The notes beneath the pieces were generated by a model. The model ran no database searches, had not been told where the DNA came from, and worked only from the letters and a program-made list of their open reading frames with translations. From contig CANMML010000006.1 in the NCBI GenBank assembly GCA_947499005.1, positions 1 to 64,000 on the forward strand: a stretch of DNA of 64,000 nucleotides. Direction: 5' to 3'. The stretch's first letter is position 1, and each line of letters begins with the position of its first letter. The position numbers and the translations under genes are program-made. This stretch comes from an uncultured Aquimarina sp. (GTDB taxonomy: Bacteria > Bacteroidota > Bacteroidia > Flavobacteriales > Flavobacteriaceae). Positions 34,282 through 44,543 of the stretch are shown here, piece after piece.

Positions 34282-37200
34282 ATGAATACCAATTCAATAA
34301 AAGTTTTAAAGAGGATGTTAAAGGATACTATTATAAAACTAGAAAAATTAAAAAGAAGCATAAAGTCTTTAGATTTCGGACTTCCGTCTTCCGTCTTCGG
34401 ATTCAATACTTCGGTCTTCCGTCTTCCGTCTTCGAACTCCAAGCAGCAGACTCCCGACTTCGGACTTCCGTCTTCAAGCCCAAAGCTAAGAATTACAGCA
34501 ATTTTCTTAATACTAACCATACTACTACCAACCATCACCCCATACGGGAATGTCTTAGCAAACAATAATGGCCCAAACGCACCCGAAGCAGCAAGCTTCG
34601 AGCCTGTAGATGCTACGGATATGGTGAATTTGTTAACAGGGGATTTTACGTATGTATTGCCTTTAATGAATGTACCTTCTCCAGAAGGTGGGTATCCAAT
34701 TGCGTTAGCTTATCACGCTGGGATTGCGATGGATCAAGAAGCATCATGGGTAGGACTGGGTTGGAATTTAAATCCAGGAGCGATTAATCGATCGGTGAAT
34801 GGGTACCCGGATGATTATGATCATGCATTACTTAGCGAATACTTTTATGATGAGGGACAATCATCTTCACAATCACATTTCTCGTTTAGTTTTACTTCTT
34901 TGAAAGGGACTTCAGTAGGTATAGGACTTTCTTGGGGTAGTAATAAAAGCCTTGGAGGACATGTAAGTGTTGGGTTTGGAATACCTTTACCAAATGATGG
35001 GAAATTAGGAGTTTCTACTAGAATTGGAACTAATGGAGCGTCTTTGGATGTTGGTTATAAATCTTCTTCAGGACTATCTTTAGGTGTCTCAGCATCAAGT
35101 GACGGAACTATAGGTGCAGACATAGGATTTAGTAAAAATGGAGTAGGAATGAATGTTGGTGCGGCAATTGATGGTACATACTCAGTAGCATTTACTACAG
35201 GTGATGATAATGGAAATAAAGCTAGTTTAGGGTTTGATATATCCTCGAAAGGTATATCAAGTTCATTATCTCTAGGCTATGCAAATAGTAGTGCGAGCAA
35301 AAATTCAAAACTTTTCCGAGGAGTAGGAATTAGAATTGGGAGCAATACTTTTTTTAGTGAAACTATAGATCAAGGGAAATATACAGTCAACCAAAGTGGG
35401 TTTACAATTCCACTAGTTTTACCTACAAAAATAGGAGTTTTTTCAATTTCTTTTGGTAGACAGACTATTGATTATTGGGCAGCAAGCAAAACAAATAGCT
35501 TTGTCCATGGAACTTCAAAGTTTAATGGATTCTCTTGGTCTCAAAAATATATAGTTCGATGTAAGAGAGCATACTATATACCTCATAAGATGACTGGTTA
35601 TGAAACTTTTTTTAACGAGATTTTCTATTCTAAACAAGATGCTCAGGATGCTTCTAGCGAAAATACAGGAATTCATTGCTATGAAAAGACATGGGTAAAC
35701 CAGACGATTTGTTCTACTTGTGAAATTGAGAAAGGAGATCAGTCTTTTATGGATACATATGAAATACCTCTACAGGATGGTGTTGATTTTGGAAGTAATT
35801 TTAATATTAATAATAATAATCCAGTATTTCCAGCATATGATAAGTTTAATGTCCAAGCTCAAGGCCTTTCAGGTAGTATCCATGCGAAACTTACAGATAA
35901 TGGAAGTTTAATAGGTTCGACTAGATCATTTGCGAATATAGAAATTGAATATGAATTTGACGGAATTTCGAAGCAGCTACCGAATCATTTGAAATTTTTA
36001 AATAAGCCTCAATTTTATTTTGACAATGAAATTAGTACATTTTTAGGAGTGGATCAAGCTAACTTTATTGACCCAAGTACTGCCTTGTCTAAAAGTTCTA
36101 TCAAAGATGTTTATCAATCTAATAGTGTAAATAACCAGTCTATAAATCATTTGAAAAGATCTAATCATATTGAATACTATACAAATGTCGAAATAGAGTC
36201 ACTAGAGGCTAAAAACAAAGGACTTTTAGCTCCTGTAGCTCTTGGGTTTGATAGAGATTTGATGCCTGAAGCTAGTATAGGGGCTTATAAAATTACAGCA
36301 CCAGATGGGAAAACCTACCATTATTCGTTACCTGTTTACAATTATGCTACAGTAACTAGACAATGGGGGATGACCAATTCTTGGAAAGGTTTTGATGCAT
36401 ACAAGGCTTACCATGAAAAAAGACAGTTAACGCCCTATGCAACGCATTGGTTATTGACAGCAGTTACTGGACCAGACTTTGTGGATAATGGTGATGGTAT
36501 TGCTAGTGAAGGAGATTTGGGATATTGGGTGAATTTTGAATATGGGCTTTGGGATGAGGCTTATGTATGGAAAACTCCTTATGGAAAACCTTATCATGTT
36601 CCAGAAGATGATCCTCATGTAAAAACATGGGTTAAAGGGGTTAAGCAGCAATACTTTTTAAATAAAATAAAGACAAGAACCCACACAGCTTTGTTTATCA
36701 AGAATGAAAGGGAAGATGATCGTTCTCCGTATTGGGATTATAGATCTGTTGATCATACTCATGGGCAACATCAGGATGGTGGCTGGTACGTACATAGATT
36801 TACCATACCAGAGCATAAGACTATGAAATTAGATGAAATACTATTGGTGAAAAATGAGCATGATATATCAAATTTATCTAGTGGGTCAACTGAAGGTACA
36901 GTGAATATAGTATTCCCTCAATCCGGAGTAGCATCTAGAACTGCTTCATATGGTATTCGATCTAATGTATTTGATTGGACTGATAATTGGCAGGAAGTAA
37001 AAAACAATGCGATCAAGGTAATAGATTTAAGTTATGAGAATTGGGATAAAGCTCTTGTAAAAGGTACACCAAATGCGGGTGATACAAATAAAGCAAGATT
37101 AACCTTAGGGAATGTTAGATTCAGAGGTAAGAAAGGTGCAGATGTTATGCCACCATATAGATTTGACTATCGAGACTATTACCATAATACACCTGATTAC

Positions 37201-39597
37201 GTTTACAATGATAAAAATGTAAATGAATATGGTTATAGATATGATGATCCAGCAGCTTGGTCTCTTGAAGAAATTACAACTCCACAAGGAGGGGAAATAA
37301 AGGTGAATTATGAGTCTCATGATTTTAAGTCTCTGAATTCTCATAATGTGAAGTCACATAGAAAACATAAAGATGCAGGAAAAAGAGATGCGCTAGGATA
37401 TGTTGTAATTGAAACTAAAAATATATTAAACCTTACTGTAGGGAATACAGTTGATTTAAAATTTGCTCGCAGTTGGGGACTTGTACGTAAAGAAAATGAG
37501 TCATCAGGTGCTAAGTCTACTAGAGCTGTATTTGATTATAATCATGATACATTTGATGGGGAAGGACAAATCAAACAAATTGTAAAAATTTCCGATGAAA
37601 AAGACCTTTATAATGTTAAAATTGATCCAATAGGCGCCGTTAATACACAATTGAAAACAAATAGGATAGGCTTAAGCTGGATGCCTTCAGATAATTTAAC
37701 TAATGAAAAAAGAATTGAAGAGTATGAAAATAGTTATGATGAAGGAAATTTTATAGAAATAGATTTTGGTACGGGTGGTAATAATGATAATATATTTTAT
37801 GGTCAAGGAGGATCAAGAGTAGCAAGCATAACTACAAATGATGGAGTTAATGATGTGCATTCCTCAAGATATATATATGGAGAAAATGGAAATGGAATTG
37901 GATATGTATCTTATATACCATTTGCTCCAGAAGTAGACAAAGAAGCGCCTTATAGTTTTGAACTTCCTGCTCCAATACCTATGTATGAATACGTGAAGCA
38001 CGAGTCCTTAGGAAGTGATGGGGTGGTCAATGGAAGCACTCTATATAAATTTAAGGTAATGAAAGAAAAATCATCCTCTACAATTAACTATGATGATCTT
38101 TATAAAATTAAAATAAATGAAAAAGATCCAGCTTGGGATGGAACGAAACGTAGATATGTGACTGTAAATGAATATACCGTAGAAGACAATCTGAATTGCT
38201 TAGGTCAATTATTATCAGTTTCTAATTTCAATAAAGAAGGTCAATTACTTAATAAAATTGAAAACACCTATTTTAAACCAGGAGAAATTCCTGATAATAT
38301 GGGTCATACGCGTGAATCATACCAATCTTATAAAATTGCTAGTTATAGTGCACCTGATCATAAAACCCACTGGTATGTAAACTCATCAACAAGGGTAAAG
38401 TATCCAAACTTGTTAAAATCAAGCACCGAATACAAGAATGGAGTTAGTTATACTTCCGAGTTTAAAAACTTTGATCCTATATCAGGTCAAGCAAAAGAGA
38501 CGTATTCTTTTTCTAGTAATGGTTTAGAGGTAAAATCAGCTAGTGAACCAGCCTTTAGGATATATCCAGAAATGGGAAGTAAAGCAGATAATACTGCTAA
38601 TAAGAATATGCTAAGTCAAGGAGCTTCGACCTATTCATATTTTAGAACTGATCCAACCGATAATTGGAAGTTGTTTGATGCGGAAGTACAGACTTGGCAA
38701 GACTGGGGAGACAACATTTGGCGTAAGCAAAAGAATTATGTTTGGAAAGGAGATTTAAATGATGATGGAAGTTTTGACTTTAATCCATCCCAAGACGATT
38801 TTGTTTGGAATAACCATACTACTTCAGAGAGTAGAGGATGGGAAAAAGTATCAGAGATTACCAGATATAGTGATTGGTCACGTGCTTTAGAGACAGAAGA
38901 TATCAATGGCAATCGAGCCTCTAATCTAATGTGCGATAACTATAGCAAGGTGTTGGCGGTTTGTAACGCGCCTTATAATAAGATGTTAAATATGAACTTT
39001 GATAATAGTGCTAATTTACCACATTCTGTTAGCCTTAACGGTTCTCATTCAACAGCAGTAAGCTATTCTACTATACATGCGCATTCTGGGGCCAAGTCTT
39101 TACGTATTGAGCCCAATGCTTCATTAGGGATTAATTTGAGTGAGCCAGATAGCTATAAAATTTCAATGTGGGTACACACATCTAACTTTAATAATATATC
39201 TGTTTTGAAGGATAACAGTCCAATTCAATATAATTCAAAAGAGGTAGTGTATGCTGGAGATTGGATACAATTAAACTATTATACTTCTACATCTAGTGCT
39301 GTTAATTTAAATATAACAAGTGCAGGTTCTGGTGGTGTAAATGATGCTGATTTACTTTATATAGATGATTTACGTATTTATCCTATAGAGTCATCTATGA
39401 TTAGTTACGTATATAATGAATGGGATGAATTGATCTCTATTTTGGGAGCTAATAATATGGGGACAAAGTTTGAATATGATGCTGCTGGTAGGTTGATTAA
39501 GACATTTACAGAGGTGCAAAATGTAGATATTAATGGAAGTACAATAGGTGGTTTTGTTCCAGCCACTGAAACTAGACAATTTTATAAGAATCAATAA
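34282..39597 (+). CDS. Giant RHS/SpvB-like protein, first half of a split RHS pair
   Basis: 1771 residues. Residues 1-30 are basic, 31-65 are encoded by a 7-base-periodic repeat (LPSS motifs), and a hydrophobic export segment follows at about 74-98 (LRITAIFLILTILLPTITPY). The mature start VDATDMVNLLTGDFTYVLPL and AYHAGIAMDQEASWVGLGWN is typical of the Bacteroidetes RHS partner resembling the SpvB/TcB shell. A Gly/Ser-rich beta region (about 200-390) and RHS-like strands follow, with YEYDAAGRLIKTF at the end. It probably forms a closed beta shell with the next gene, 17 bases downstream. The start ATG is the only good one before the export segment. Confidence 0.75.
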   Translation: MNTNSIKVLKRMLKDTIIKLEKLKRSIKSLDFGLPSSVFGFNTSVFRLPSSNSKQQTPDFGLPSSSPKLRITAIFLILTILLPTITPYGNVLANNNGPNAPEAASFEPVDATDMVNLLTGDFTYVLPLMNVPSPEGGYPIALAYHAGIAMDQEASWVGLGWNLNPGAINRSVNGYPDDYDHALLSEYFYDEGQSSSQSHFSFSFTSLKGTSVGIGLSWGSNKSLGGHVSVGFGIPLPNDGKLGVSTRIGTNGASLDVGYKSSSGLSLGVSASSDGTIGADIGFSKNGVGMNVGAAIDGTYSVAFTTGDDNGNKASLGFDISSKGISSSLSLGYANSSASKNSKLFRGVGIRIGSNTFFSETIDQGKYTVNQSGFTIPLVLPTKIGVFSISFGRQTIDYWAASKTNSFVHGTSKFNGFSWSQKYIVRCKRAYYIPHKMTGYETFFNEIFYSKQDAQDASSENTGIHCYEKTWVNQTICSTCEIEKGDQSFMDTYEIPLQDGVDFGSNFNINNNNPVFPAYDKFNVQAQGLSGSIHAKLTDNGSLIGSTRSFANIEIEYEFDGISKQLPNHLKFLNKPQFYFDNEISTFLGVDQANFIDPSTALSKSSIKDVYQSNSVNNQSINHLKRSNHIEYYTNVEIESLEAKNKGLLAPVALGFDRDLMPEASIGAYKITAPDGKTYHYSLPVYNYATVTRQWGMTNSWKGFDAYKAYHEKRQLTPYATHWLLTAVTGPDFVDNGDGIASEGDLGYWVNFEYGLWDEAYVWKTPYGKPYHVPEDDPHVKTWVKGVKQQYFLNKIKTRTHTALFIKNEREDDRSPYWDYRSVDHTHGQHQDGGWYVHRFTIPEHKTMKLDEILLVKNEHDISNLSSGSTEGTVNIVFPQSGVASRTASYGIRSNVFDWTDNWQEVKNNAIKVIDLSYENWDKALVKGTPNAGDTNKARLTLGNVRFRGKKGADVMPPYRFDYRDYYHNTPDYVYNDKNVNEYGYRYDDPAAWSLEEITTPQGGEIKVNYESHDFKSLNSHNVKSHRKHKDAGKRDALGYVVIETKNILNLTVGNTVDLKFARSWGLVRKENESSGAKSTRAVFDYNHDTFDGEGQIKQIVKISDEKDLYNVKIDPIGAVNTQLKTNRIGLSWMPSDNLTNEKRIEEYENSYDEGNFIEIDFGTGGNNDNIFYGQGGSRVASITTNDGVNDVHSSRYIYGENGNGIGYVSYIPFAPEVDKEAPYSFELPAPIPMYEYVKHESLGSDGVVNGSTLYKFKVMKEKSSSTINYDDLYKIKINEKDPAWDGTKRRYVTVNEYTVEDNLNCLGQLLSVSNFNKEGQLLNKIENTYFKPGEIPDNMGHTRESYQSYKIASYSAPDHKTHWYVNSSTRVKYPNLLKSSTEYKNGVSYTSEFKNFDPISGQAKETYSFSSNGLEVKSASEPAFRIYPEMGSKADNTANKNMLSQGASTYSYFRTDPTDNWKLFDAEVQTWQDWGDNIWRKQKNYVWKGDLNDDGSFDFNPSQDDFVWNNHTTSESRGWEKVSEITRYSDWSRALETEDINGNRASNLMCDNYSKVLAVCNAPYNKMLNMNFDNSANLPHSVSLNGSHSTAVSYSTIHAHSGAKSLRIEPNASLGINLSEPDSYKISMWVHTSNFNNISVLKDNSPIQYNSKEVVYAGDWIQLNYYTSTSSAVNLNITSAGSGGVNDADLLYIDDLRIYPIESSMISYVYNEWDELISILGANNMGTKFEYDAAGRLIKTFTEVQNVDINGSTIGGFVPATETRQFYKNQ
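34372..34476 (+). repeat. In-frame 7-base-periodic array inside the RHS gene (15 units)
   Basis: 105 bases divide into 15 consecutive heptads in one phase: gatttcg, gacttcc, gtcttcc, gtcttcg, ... gacttcg, gacttcc, gtcttca. Gtcttcc occurs four times, gtcttcg twice and gacttcc twice. The total is a multiple of three, so it adds 35 residues between the start codon and the export signal. Gain or loss of one unit would shift the frame. It is the same class as intergenic arrays at 31441 and 31718. Confidence 0.8.
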
Positions 39598-39614
39598 TTA
39601 AGCAGGATACTACA

Positions 39615-42600
39615 ATGAAAATAATAACCAAATTAGTCGTATTAGTCTGTGTTTTAAGTTTAGGGATTAAGTCTTATGCACAGTGTGGATTTGATTATGC
39701 TGATGTTTCAGATCAAATTTTCAATTCAAGATTTGCAGGAGAAGCAGTAGAAATAGCTGTTTTTAAAACAGATGGTGGAAGTTGTAACTCATTTATAAGT
39801 TGGAACACATTGCCTAGTTGGCTTTCTGTGGAACGCCTTTCTTCTTCAACTGCTCAAGAAATATTGAAAATTGAAACAGTTGAGGAAAATACAACTACTT
39901 CAAATAGAACATTTACAATTTTACTTTCAATAGCTAGTGATACCTTACCTGTAAAGTTTGAACAACCATCTGGGAATAATGCCTATTTTGAGGAGGAAAG
40001 TATTAATAATACTTCAAGCGTTGCCTATGACATTACAGGAAAAGTAATTGCCAAGTCCAGAGCTTACTTTGATGATTTAGGAAAACCTATCCAATCACAA
40101 GTTTTAGATACAAAGAGAGGTAAAGTATGGGTTTCTGAAACATTATATGATAGTCAAGGGCGTCCTGCGCTTCAAACTTCAGGGGCACCGATTGGAAATC
40201 AGATTGAATTCAAAGGGAATTTTGTAAAGAATGCTGCAGGTAACGCATTTAGTGAAGAGGATATGGGAGCGATAGGTAATGAGGCCAGTACTATTCAAAC
40301 TACATCCGATTTAGGTAAGTATTATTCAACGTCAAATACAGATAATATTAGTGGAGAAATAGGGAACTCTAAAAAAGATGTTACCAATAGACCCTATGCC
40401 CGGACATTTTATGATGAATTGAATCCAGGTAAAGTATTAAAGATTGAAGGAGGGAATAAAGTAAATGGGACTTACCCGCAAGGTTTCAGTCACGGTATGC
40501 AAGCTGCCCAAGAATTGTATTACGCTTTTGGGATAGAAAATTTAGATGGGATTACCAAAAATGAAGTATTATCTTCTGTTTTTAAAAAGGCTAATTTATC
40601 TTATGGATCACCAGATACTACTTATAGCCATGGTCCTGCTTTTAATTATTATTGTGAAGGGGGAGATACGTGGCCTGATGATTTTACAATAAATAGAATT
40701 TCAAAAATGCCTAAAGGTATTTATTATGTAGATACACCTGATAATGAGTCAATTTTTGTGCAAATAGCACAAGACAGTGATGGTAGTGTTTCAACTATAG
40801 CTTCAAGTAATGTTGCTAATTTAGTTTACCCTTATGTTTTTCAAACATGCCAAGAGGTAGATCGATTTAAATCAATAAACAATAACAATAACTTTTTAGT
40901 TAATAACAAAATCCAAAAAACAGTAGCTATAGATCCTCATGGAGAAGAAGTAGTATCCTTTGCTTATGATGATGGCAGGGTATTGGCTACAGCGCGTTCA
41001 GGAAGAGAAGATAGTAAATATAAAAAGAGAATAATGTCTCTTATAGGTAAGGAAGGTTGGGTTGACATTCATATTCCTAAAGGATGTCAAGGAAGTCTTT
41101 CATTTATAGGCCCTTCTAGTCTCTATGAAATGTATGACTTAAAAACAAGTGTCAAGCTAAATAGTTTATCTAACATCGCAGCTGGAGTATATCGTGTATC
41201 TATAAAAACAAATACAGCACCTACAAACTATACTTATATTGATGCTCAAGGGAATATCAAAGCCTTAATAGAAGAAGGGGATAGAGGCGTAGCCTACGAT
41301 ATTAATTACTACGATTATAGCCTTAATTATTATGATGATGCAGGAAATCTAACCAGTAGTTTACAACCTTTAGGTTTTAATAATGAGGCTTATGCAAATT
41401 ATAATCTAACAGGTACAGTAAGTCATATTAATGACAGCCTTAAATCTTACTTTCAATATAACAGTTTAGGACAATTATTATATACCAGTAATCCCGATGA
41501 AGGAGAGGCTTGGTTTAAATATAGAGAGGATGGTCAAATACGATTCTCTCAAAATAGCAAACAACAAGCCGAAGGAAAATTTTCCTATACAAATTATGAT
41601 AATCGTGCAAGACCTATTGAAAGTGGTGTAGTAACAAATGGTAATTTTACAAGTCTAGATCCAGATGCTAATCCCACACCATCGGGGATAAAAGAAGAAG
41701 TGCATAGAACTTCTTATGATCTTGCTGATTCAGGAGCTTTATATCATGTGATGTTGAGCCATCCAAGTTCTAATAAAGCAGATTATCAATCTCAGAGCTT
41801 TGTTTCGGGTAATGTATCGTGGACCCAAAATATAGAGTCTGGTAATTCAAATAGGACTTGGTATAGTTATGATATTTATGGGCGAGTAACATGGATGGTA
41901 CAATTAATACAAGGTATAGGTACTAAAACAATCGATTATGAATACGATCCCGTAACAGGAGCGGTAAATGAAGTCATTTATCAAAAAGGGGTAGCAGCAG
42001 AAGAATTTAGACACCGTTACACCTATGATGCAGATGATTATAGTCTTATGAAAGTAGAGACCAAAACCATGAGCGATCCTAGTTATATTACTCATGCAGA
42101 TTATAAATATTACGAAACAGGGGAGCTTAGACGTGTAGAGCTAGCCAATGACTCACAAGGTAACCCCCTACAAGGGATAGATTATGTATACAATATCAAT
42201 GGAGCTTTAAAAGCTATAAACCACCCTAGTTTAACTGAAGCTAAAGACCCAGGAGGAGATCCCGATGATGTATTTGGAATGCAAATCGACTATTACAAAG
42301 GCGATTATTTACGTCAAGGAAATCACATAGCAACGCTACATGCAGGACAAGACCAATACAATGGAAACATTAAAGCCATCCGTTGGAATAACCGCGCTGC
42401 TGACGATGGTAGTATAGGTCAAGAAAAGACCTATGTATATGATTATAATCGCAATAATTGGCTAGAAGAAGCTACCTATGGTAGCAGTGATGGTAATCCA
42501 CATATCAATGATCATCCATCAAGCATTCCTTTAGGGGCTAGTGAAAGTGTAAACTCTGGAGAGAGTTTAGATAGAACAGCACAGCAAGAGATTAGACTTA

Positions 42601-44255
42601 CTACTGGCTTTAGTGCAAAACAGGGTAGTACTGTACGTTTAAAAATACAACCTTCTGGTGCTAGTTTTACAGCAAGTAATGATTATAAGGTTGATAACCT
42701 AACCTATGATGCTAACGGAAACATCCAAAGTTTAAAACGTAACAAAAATACAGAGGATGGTAGTAATGAGATGGATAACCTTACCTATCATTATGATGCG
42801 AATAAGCCTAATCAATTAAAACAAGTTGCTGATGCGGCAAATACACCAGATGGAGCACCAGACATTAAAAGTCAATCTACTAATAACTATGTATATAATA
42901 GTATTGGTCAGTTGATACGTAATAATGAAGAAAATATTATTTATACTTACAATGCAAGTGGTTTAGTAACAGAAGTTGAAAAAGTAGGAAATAGTAAAGT
43001 TCAATTCTTTTATAATGATCGTGGACAAAGAGTAAGAAAAGATAGACTTAGTATAGGTAATGATGGGAAATACTTTTCGGTAGAAAAAACATATTATGTT
43101 CGAGATGCTTCGGGTACTCCTTTAGCGATTTATTCAAGTGATTTTCCGAGTGGGCATATAGTTGATTTGAAAGAGCATACGGTATATGGAGCAAGTCGTT
43201 TAGGAGTGTATAGTAAAAGAACTAGAAATACCAATTATGAGATTACCGATCACTTAGGGAATGTACGTGCTGTAGTAAGTAGAGCTAATAACAATGAAAT
43301 CGCTAAATTTGGTACAGACTACTACCCGGGCGGGATGGCTATGCCTCAAAGGAATTCCTCTGGTAATCAATACCGTTACGGATATCAAGGGCAAGAACTT
43401 GACCCCGAAACTGATAAACCTGCATTTCAATTACGTATTTATGATCCTCGAATTATGAGATGGATGAGCCCAGATCCATATCATCAATATCATAGTCCAT
43501 ATATGGCTATGGGGAATAATTGGTTAAATGGGCGAGATGCTGATGGAGGTTGTTGGGATTCAGAAGGAAGCCCTTGTCCTGATAGTACAATTGGAGCTAC
43601 TACTTTAGATGGGTCAGGCGTTGAGTGGACTTTTACAGATCATGGATGGGATACTGCAGGCTATGATGCATATGGAACAGATTTAGGAACATTTTATACT
43701 AATGATTGGGGAGGTTTTAATATGTCTGCCTTTATTCAATATGAAGGTAGAGCAGCTTTTGGTGTTACAGGATCTCAAGCCTTTGGATTAGCATTTGATA
43801 CTAAAGGGAATGTTGGTGTTTTTGAAACTACATCTTTTGGGGCTGGGCCTGTTGTTGGGGCTTATACAGGTTGGACCGTAGGTGCTTCAGGGGCAGATAA
43901 TATATATCAGTTAGAAGGTTGGGGTATTAATGGAGGAGGTGTTGCAACAGGTAATTTAGGTTTTGGTTTAAATTTATCAGGAGAAGTTAACTATACGGCT
44001 TCGTCACTCAAGTTTTGGGAAACTCACCCCAAAGACCAACATTTAGGAGTCTCGGTTGGACTTCCGATTCAAGTAGGTGTCGTAGGTGCTGGTGTTGGAT
44101 TTTATGCAGATGCATCATACACAAAAATTATATTTAGTGGTAATATTAACAGAGCTATAGATATAATTTTAAATAAAGTTCATGATGTTGGGGGAGTAAA
44201 TATATCAAGGTCTCAAGTAACTAATACCATTAACTTTATAAAAGCAAATAATTGA
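39615..44255 (+). CDS. RHS repeat-core protein with variable C-terminal tip
   Basis: 1546 residues with signal peptide (ending SYAQ). Order: BACON-like domain (about 25-120), DUF6443-like segment (KSRAYFDDLGKPIQSQVLDT), YD repeats (about 540-1215), then the RHS core ITDHLGNVRAVVSR ... YGYQGQELDPETDKP ... LRIYDPRIMRWMSPDPYHQY. The core closes at DADGG (1308-1312). The last 234 residues form a tip unlike common nuclease tips: Gly-rich, alternating beta-type segments (AFGLAFDTKGNVGVFETTSF, GVVGAGVGFYADASY). It may be a pore- or barrel-type effector, but no toxin family was recognised. A small membrane gene follows after two bases. Confidence 0.8.
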   Translation: MKIITKLVVLVCVLSLGIKSYAQCGFDYADVSDQIFNSRFAGEAVEIAVFKTDGGSCNSFISWNTLPSWLSVERLSSSTAQEILKIETVEENTTTSNRTFTILLSIASDTLPVKFEQPSGNNAYFEEESINNTSSVAYDITGKVIAKSRAYFDDLGKPIQSQVLDTKRGKVWVSETLYDSQGRPALQTSGAPIGNQIEFKGNFVKNAAGNAFSEEDMGAIGNEASTIQTTSDLGKYYSTSNTDNISGEIGNSKKDVTNRPYARTFYDELNPGKVLKIEGGNKVNGTYPQGFSHGMQAAQELYYAFGIENLDGITKNEVLSSVFKKANLSYGSPDTTYSHGPAFNYYCEGGDTWPDDFTINRISKMPKGIYYVDTPDNESIFVQIAQDSDGSVSTIASSNVANLVYPYVFQTCQEVDRFKSINNNNNFLVNNKIQKTVAIDPHGEEVVSFAYDDGRVLATARSGREDSKYKKRIMSLIGKEGWVDIHIPKGCQGSLSFIGPSSLYEMYDLKTSVKLNSLSNIAAGVYRVSIKTNTAPTNYTYIDAQGNIKALIEEGDRGVAYDINYYDYSLNYYDDAGNLTSSLQPLGFNNEAYANYNLTGTVSHINDSLKSYFQYNSLGQLLYTSNPDEGEAWFKYREDGQIRFSQNSKQQAEGKFSYTNYDNRARPIESGVVTNGNFTSLDPDANPTPSGIKEEVHRTSYDLADSGALYHVMLSHPSSNKADYQSQSFVSGNVSWTQNIESGNSNRTWYSYDIYGRVTWMVQLIQGIGTKTIDYEYDPVTGAVNEVIYQKGVAAEEFRHRYTYDADDYSLMKVETKTMSDPSYITHADYKYYETGELRRVELANDSQGNPLQGIDYVYNINGALKAINHPSLTEAKDPGGDPDDVFGMQIDYYKGDYLRQGNHIATLHAGQDQYNGNIKAIRWNNRAADDGSIGQEKTYVYDYNRNNWLEEATYGSSDGNPHINDHPSSIPLGASESVNSGESLDRTAQQEIRLTTGFSAKQGSTVRLKIQPSGASFTASNDYKVDNLTYDANGNIQSLKRNKNTEDGSNEMDNLTYHYDANKPNQLKQVADAANTPDGAPDIKSQSTNNYVYNSIGQLIRNNEENIIYTYNASGLVTEVEKVGNSKVQFFYNDRGQRVRKDRLSIGNDGKYFSVEKTYYVRDASGTPLAIYSSDFPSGHIVDLKEHTVYGASRLGVYSKRTRNTNYEITDHLGNVRAVVSRANNNEIAKFGTDYYPGGMAMPQRNSSGNQYRYGYQGQELDPETDKPAFQLRIYDPRIMRWMSPDPYHQYHSPYMAMGNNWLNGRDADGGCWDSEGSPCPDSTIGATTLDGSGVEWTFTDHGWDTAGYDAYGTDLGTFYTNDWGGFNMSAFIQYEGRAAFGVTGSQAFGLAFDTKGNVGVFETTSFGAGPVVGAYTGWTVGASGADNIYQLEGWGINGGGVATGNLGFGLNLSGEVNYTASSLKFWETHPKDQHLGVSVGLPIQVGVVGAGVGFYADASYTKIIFSGNINRAIDIILNKVHDVGGVNISRSQVTNTINFIKANN

Positions 44256-44257
44256 TT

Positions 44258-44539
44258 ATGGCATTAAGTTTTTTACCTGTAGCTTTTTTTATAGGTTTAA
44301 CAGTTTTTAGAATTTTAGATACAACAAATAAGCTATACGATAAGCTTTATCCATCAGAAAACTTTATATGGGGAGTTCCATTAAAAAGGCTGAAAAAAGA
44401 CCTTAAATTTATTAAAGAAGAGGAGGTTAAGAAAGTAATCAGAAAAAATATACTTTACAGAAGGTTACATTATTTCTTTTTAATAATATTTTTCCTTTCA
44501 ATTATATCGATAGGTGTCATATCTACTAGATTCAAATAA
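44258..44539 (+). CDS. Small two-helix membrane protein, candidate immunity protein
   Basis: 93 residues from ATG 44258; a TTG overlapping the RHS stop is an alternative. There are hydrophobic helices at 3-20 and 71-89 with a highly basic middle (KRLKKDLKFIKEEEVKKVIRK). It starts two bases after the RHS stop, where polymorphic-toxin systems place the immunity gene, and a membrane protein would suit a membrane-acting tip. No family was recognised, so immunity function is inferred only from position. Confidence 0.55.
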   Translation: MALSFLPVAFFIGLTVFRILDTTNKLYDKLYPSENFIWGVPLKRLKKDLKFIKEEEVKKVIRKNILYRRLHYFFLIIFFLSIISIGVISTRFK

Positions 44540-44543
44540 AAAA

